Shown here: one piece after another, positions 6,314 to 6,913 of the stretch
Position numbering within the stretch: position 1 is the first letter of the stretch
Layout: the number at the start of each line of letters is the position of its first letter
Source: Gammaproteobacteria bacterium
GTDB taxonomy: Bacteria > Pseudomonadota > Gammaproteobacteria > UBA5335 > SLRW01
DNA length: 6,913 nt
Assembly: GCA_007134115.1 (NCBI GenBank)
Contig: SLLK01000244.1
Location: 1 to 6,913, forward strand
Direction of reading: 5' to 3'
Translations under genes and position numbers: made by a program
The notes under the pieces: generated by a model
What the model was told of the DNA's origin: nothing
Databases searched by the model: none
The model's input: only the letters and a program-made list of their open reading frames with translations

Positions 6314-6318
6314 CCTTT
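6314..6318 (-). promoter_or_regulatory. Probable ribosome binding site of the SH3 gene
   Basis: AAAGG on the minus strand, eight bases from the ATG at 6305. It is weaker than the other sites here. The 117 bases between the globin stop and this start contain a palindrome ACAGCTGT (6402-6409) but no convincing -35/-10 pair and no terminator, so read-through from the globin gene is possible. Confidence 0.45.
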
Positions 6319-6422
6319 GTGCTTCGTCTGCAAGGCCGCGATTGTTGCTCGCGGGTGTGTTCAGACGCGCAGTGTAACGCAGGTCCCGGCGAATAGGGCA
6401 CAGCTGTCAGGGCGCACCGGGC

Positions 6423-6827
6423 TCAATAGCGCCGCCGGAAATAGTCGATGGAATGATCCATCGCTTCATGCCAGCGTTTCTGCAGCGCCGGTGAATCTTT
6501 CGGGTCCGAGTCGCTGATGGACGCAAGCAGACAGTCGAGCCAGTGATCGTGCATCTCCGGCGGCACCGGGGCGCTGCCCTTGCGGCTGTGCATGTCGGCC
6601 ATGCGCGTGACGGCGTCAACGCCGAGACGGTTACCCTCGGCACAGCTGATCGCCATGCTGATGCCTCGCCGCAGCAGGGTTCGCTGGCGCGAGAAATCGG
6701 TGTGCTCGAACCTGGGCGGGATCGCGGGGTCGCTGTCGAGCAGGCGGTTGTAGAATTTTCCGATGAACTCGCGGTCCTTGAGGCAGCGACCGAAGCTCTG
6801 GTGCAGATCATTGTATTCCTGGGGCAT
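6423..6827 (-). CDS. Single-domain globin
   Basis: A 134-residue haem protein of the globin fold with no attached reductase or signalling domain. Key positions follow the bacterial flavohaemoglobin-type globin pattern as I remember it: Tyr26 in FIGKFYNRLL (position B10), Phe40 in IPPRF (CD1), Gln48 in FSRQRTLLRRGI (E7) and the haem-ligating proximal His80 in MADMHSRKG (F8). The B10-CD1 distance (14) and the E7-F8 distance (32) match that family. A Tyr/Gln distal pair suggests tight O2 binding or NO chemistry rather than O2 transport, but this is inference. The C-terminal helix has WHEAMDHSIDYF. The start is uncertain: ATG at 6827 gives the compact globin, while an upstream ATG at 6881 adds 18 residues but lies inside a strong hairpin and has only AGG three bases before it. 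The downstream SH3 gene lies 117 bases away on the same strand. Confidence 0.88.
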   Translation of the reverse strand: MPQEYNDLHQSFGRCLKDREFIGKFYNRLLDSDPAIPPRFEHTDFSRQRTLLRRGISMAISCAEGNRLGVDAVTRMADMHSRKGSAPVPPEMHDHWLDCLLASISDSDPKDSPALQKRWHEAMDHSIDYFRRRY

Positions 6828-6855
6828 GAAGCTGTTCCGATCAGATATAGGTGGA

Positions 6856-6887
6856 AGGCCGATGAGCGCCCGTGCGGTCATCGGCCT
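6856..6887. promoter_or_regulatory. Strong hairpin / dyad upstream of the globin gene
   Basis: AGGCCGATGA (6856-6865) and TCATCGGCCT (6878-6887) form a perfect 10-bp inverted repeat around 12 bases. The loop itself can add CGC/GCG (6867-6869 / 6874-6876) after one mismatch, closing on four bases. No T-run follows on either strand, so it is a poor intrinsic terminator. It lies 28 bases upstream of the preferred globin start and may be a regulator-binding dyad or a leader hairpin. The sequence beyond 6913 is not visible, so its relation to a neighbouring gene is open. Confidence 0.55.
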
Positions 6888-6913
6888 GTATGTGAGAAAC
6901 GTCTAATATACAG

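Noticed and set aside
6306..6401. N-terminal extension of the SH3 protein to an ATG at 6401
   Set aside because: It would bury the signal peptide behind 32 polar residues; the ATG at 6305 starts exactly at a normal signal sequence.

Overview
The window is about 6.9 kb of GC-rich, densely coding bacterial DNA. The 3' end of glmU followed directly by glmS, the strong GC bias at third codon positions, the frequent GTG starts and the overall protein character suggest a gammaproteobacterium. It may be near the Chromatiales/Ectothiorhodospiraceae, but that finer placement is a guess from sequence character, not from a search.

Left half, plus strand (1-4720): the last 35 codons of glmU (N-acetylglucosamine-1-phosphate uridyltransferase), then glmS (glucosamine-6-phosphate synthase), then a 505-residue lipoprotein of unknown family starting 17 bases after glmS, then a 404-residue patatin-like phospholipase whose GTG start overlaps the lipoprotein stop by four bases. 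The spacing suggests one transcription unit: amino-sugar supply for peptidoglycan and LPS, followed by an envelope lipoprotein/lipase pair that was either appended to the glm genes or shares their transcript.

Middle (4721-4962): a 242-base gene-free stretch between convergent genes. It holds a striking palindromic element of about 213 bases with a perfect 21-bp inverted repeat at its ends, internal 11-bp-period repeats and further direct/inverted repeats. It looks like a small non-autonomous (MITE-like or REP-like) element.

Right half, minus strand (6827 down to 4963): a stand-alone single-domain globin, then, after 117 bases, a membrane-anchored bacterial-SH3 protein with a very acidic linker, then xthA (exonuclease III/AP endonuclease) whose GTG start overlaps the SH3 gene's stop by four bases. 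A strong 10-bp hairpin lies just upstream of the globin gene.

Most genes are ordinary. The observations most worth checking are the palindromic element, the unrecognised lipoprotein with a His/Cys cluster coupled to the patatin, and the globin / SH3 / exonuclease III grouping. I see no defence system, CRISPR array, tRNA, rRNA or complete transposon.
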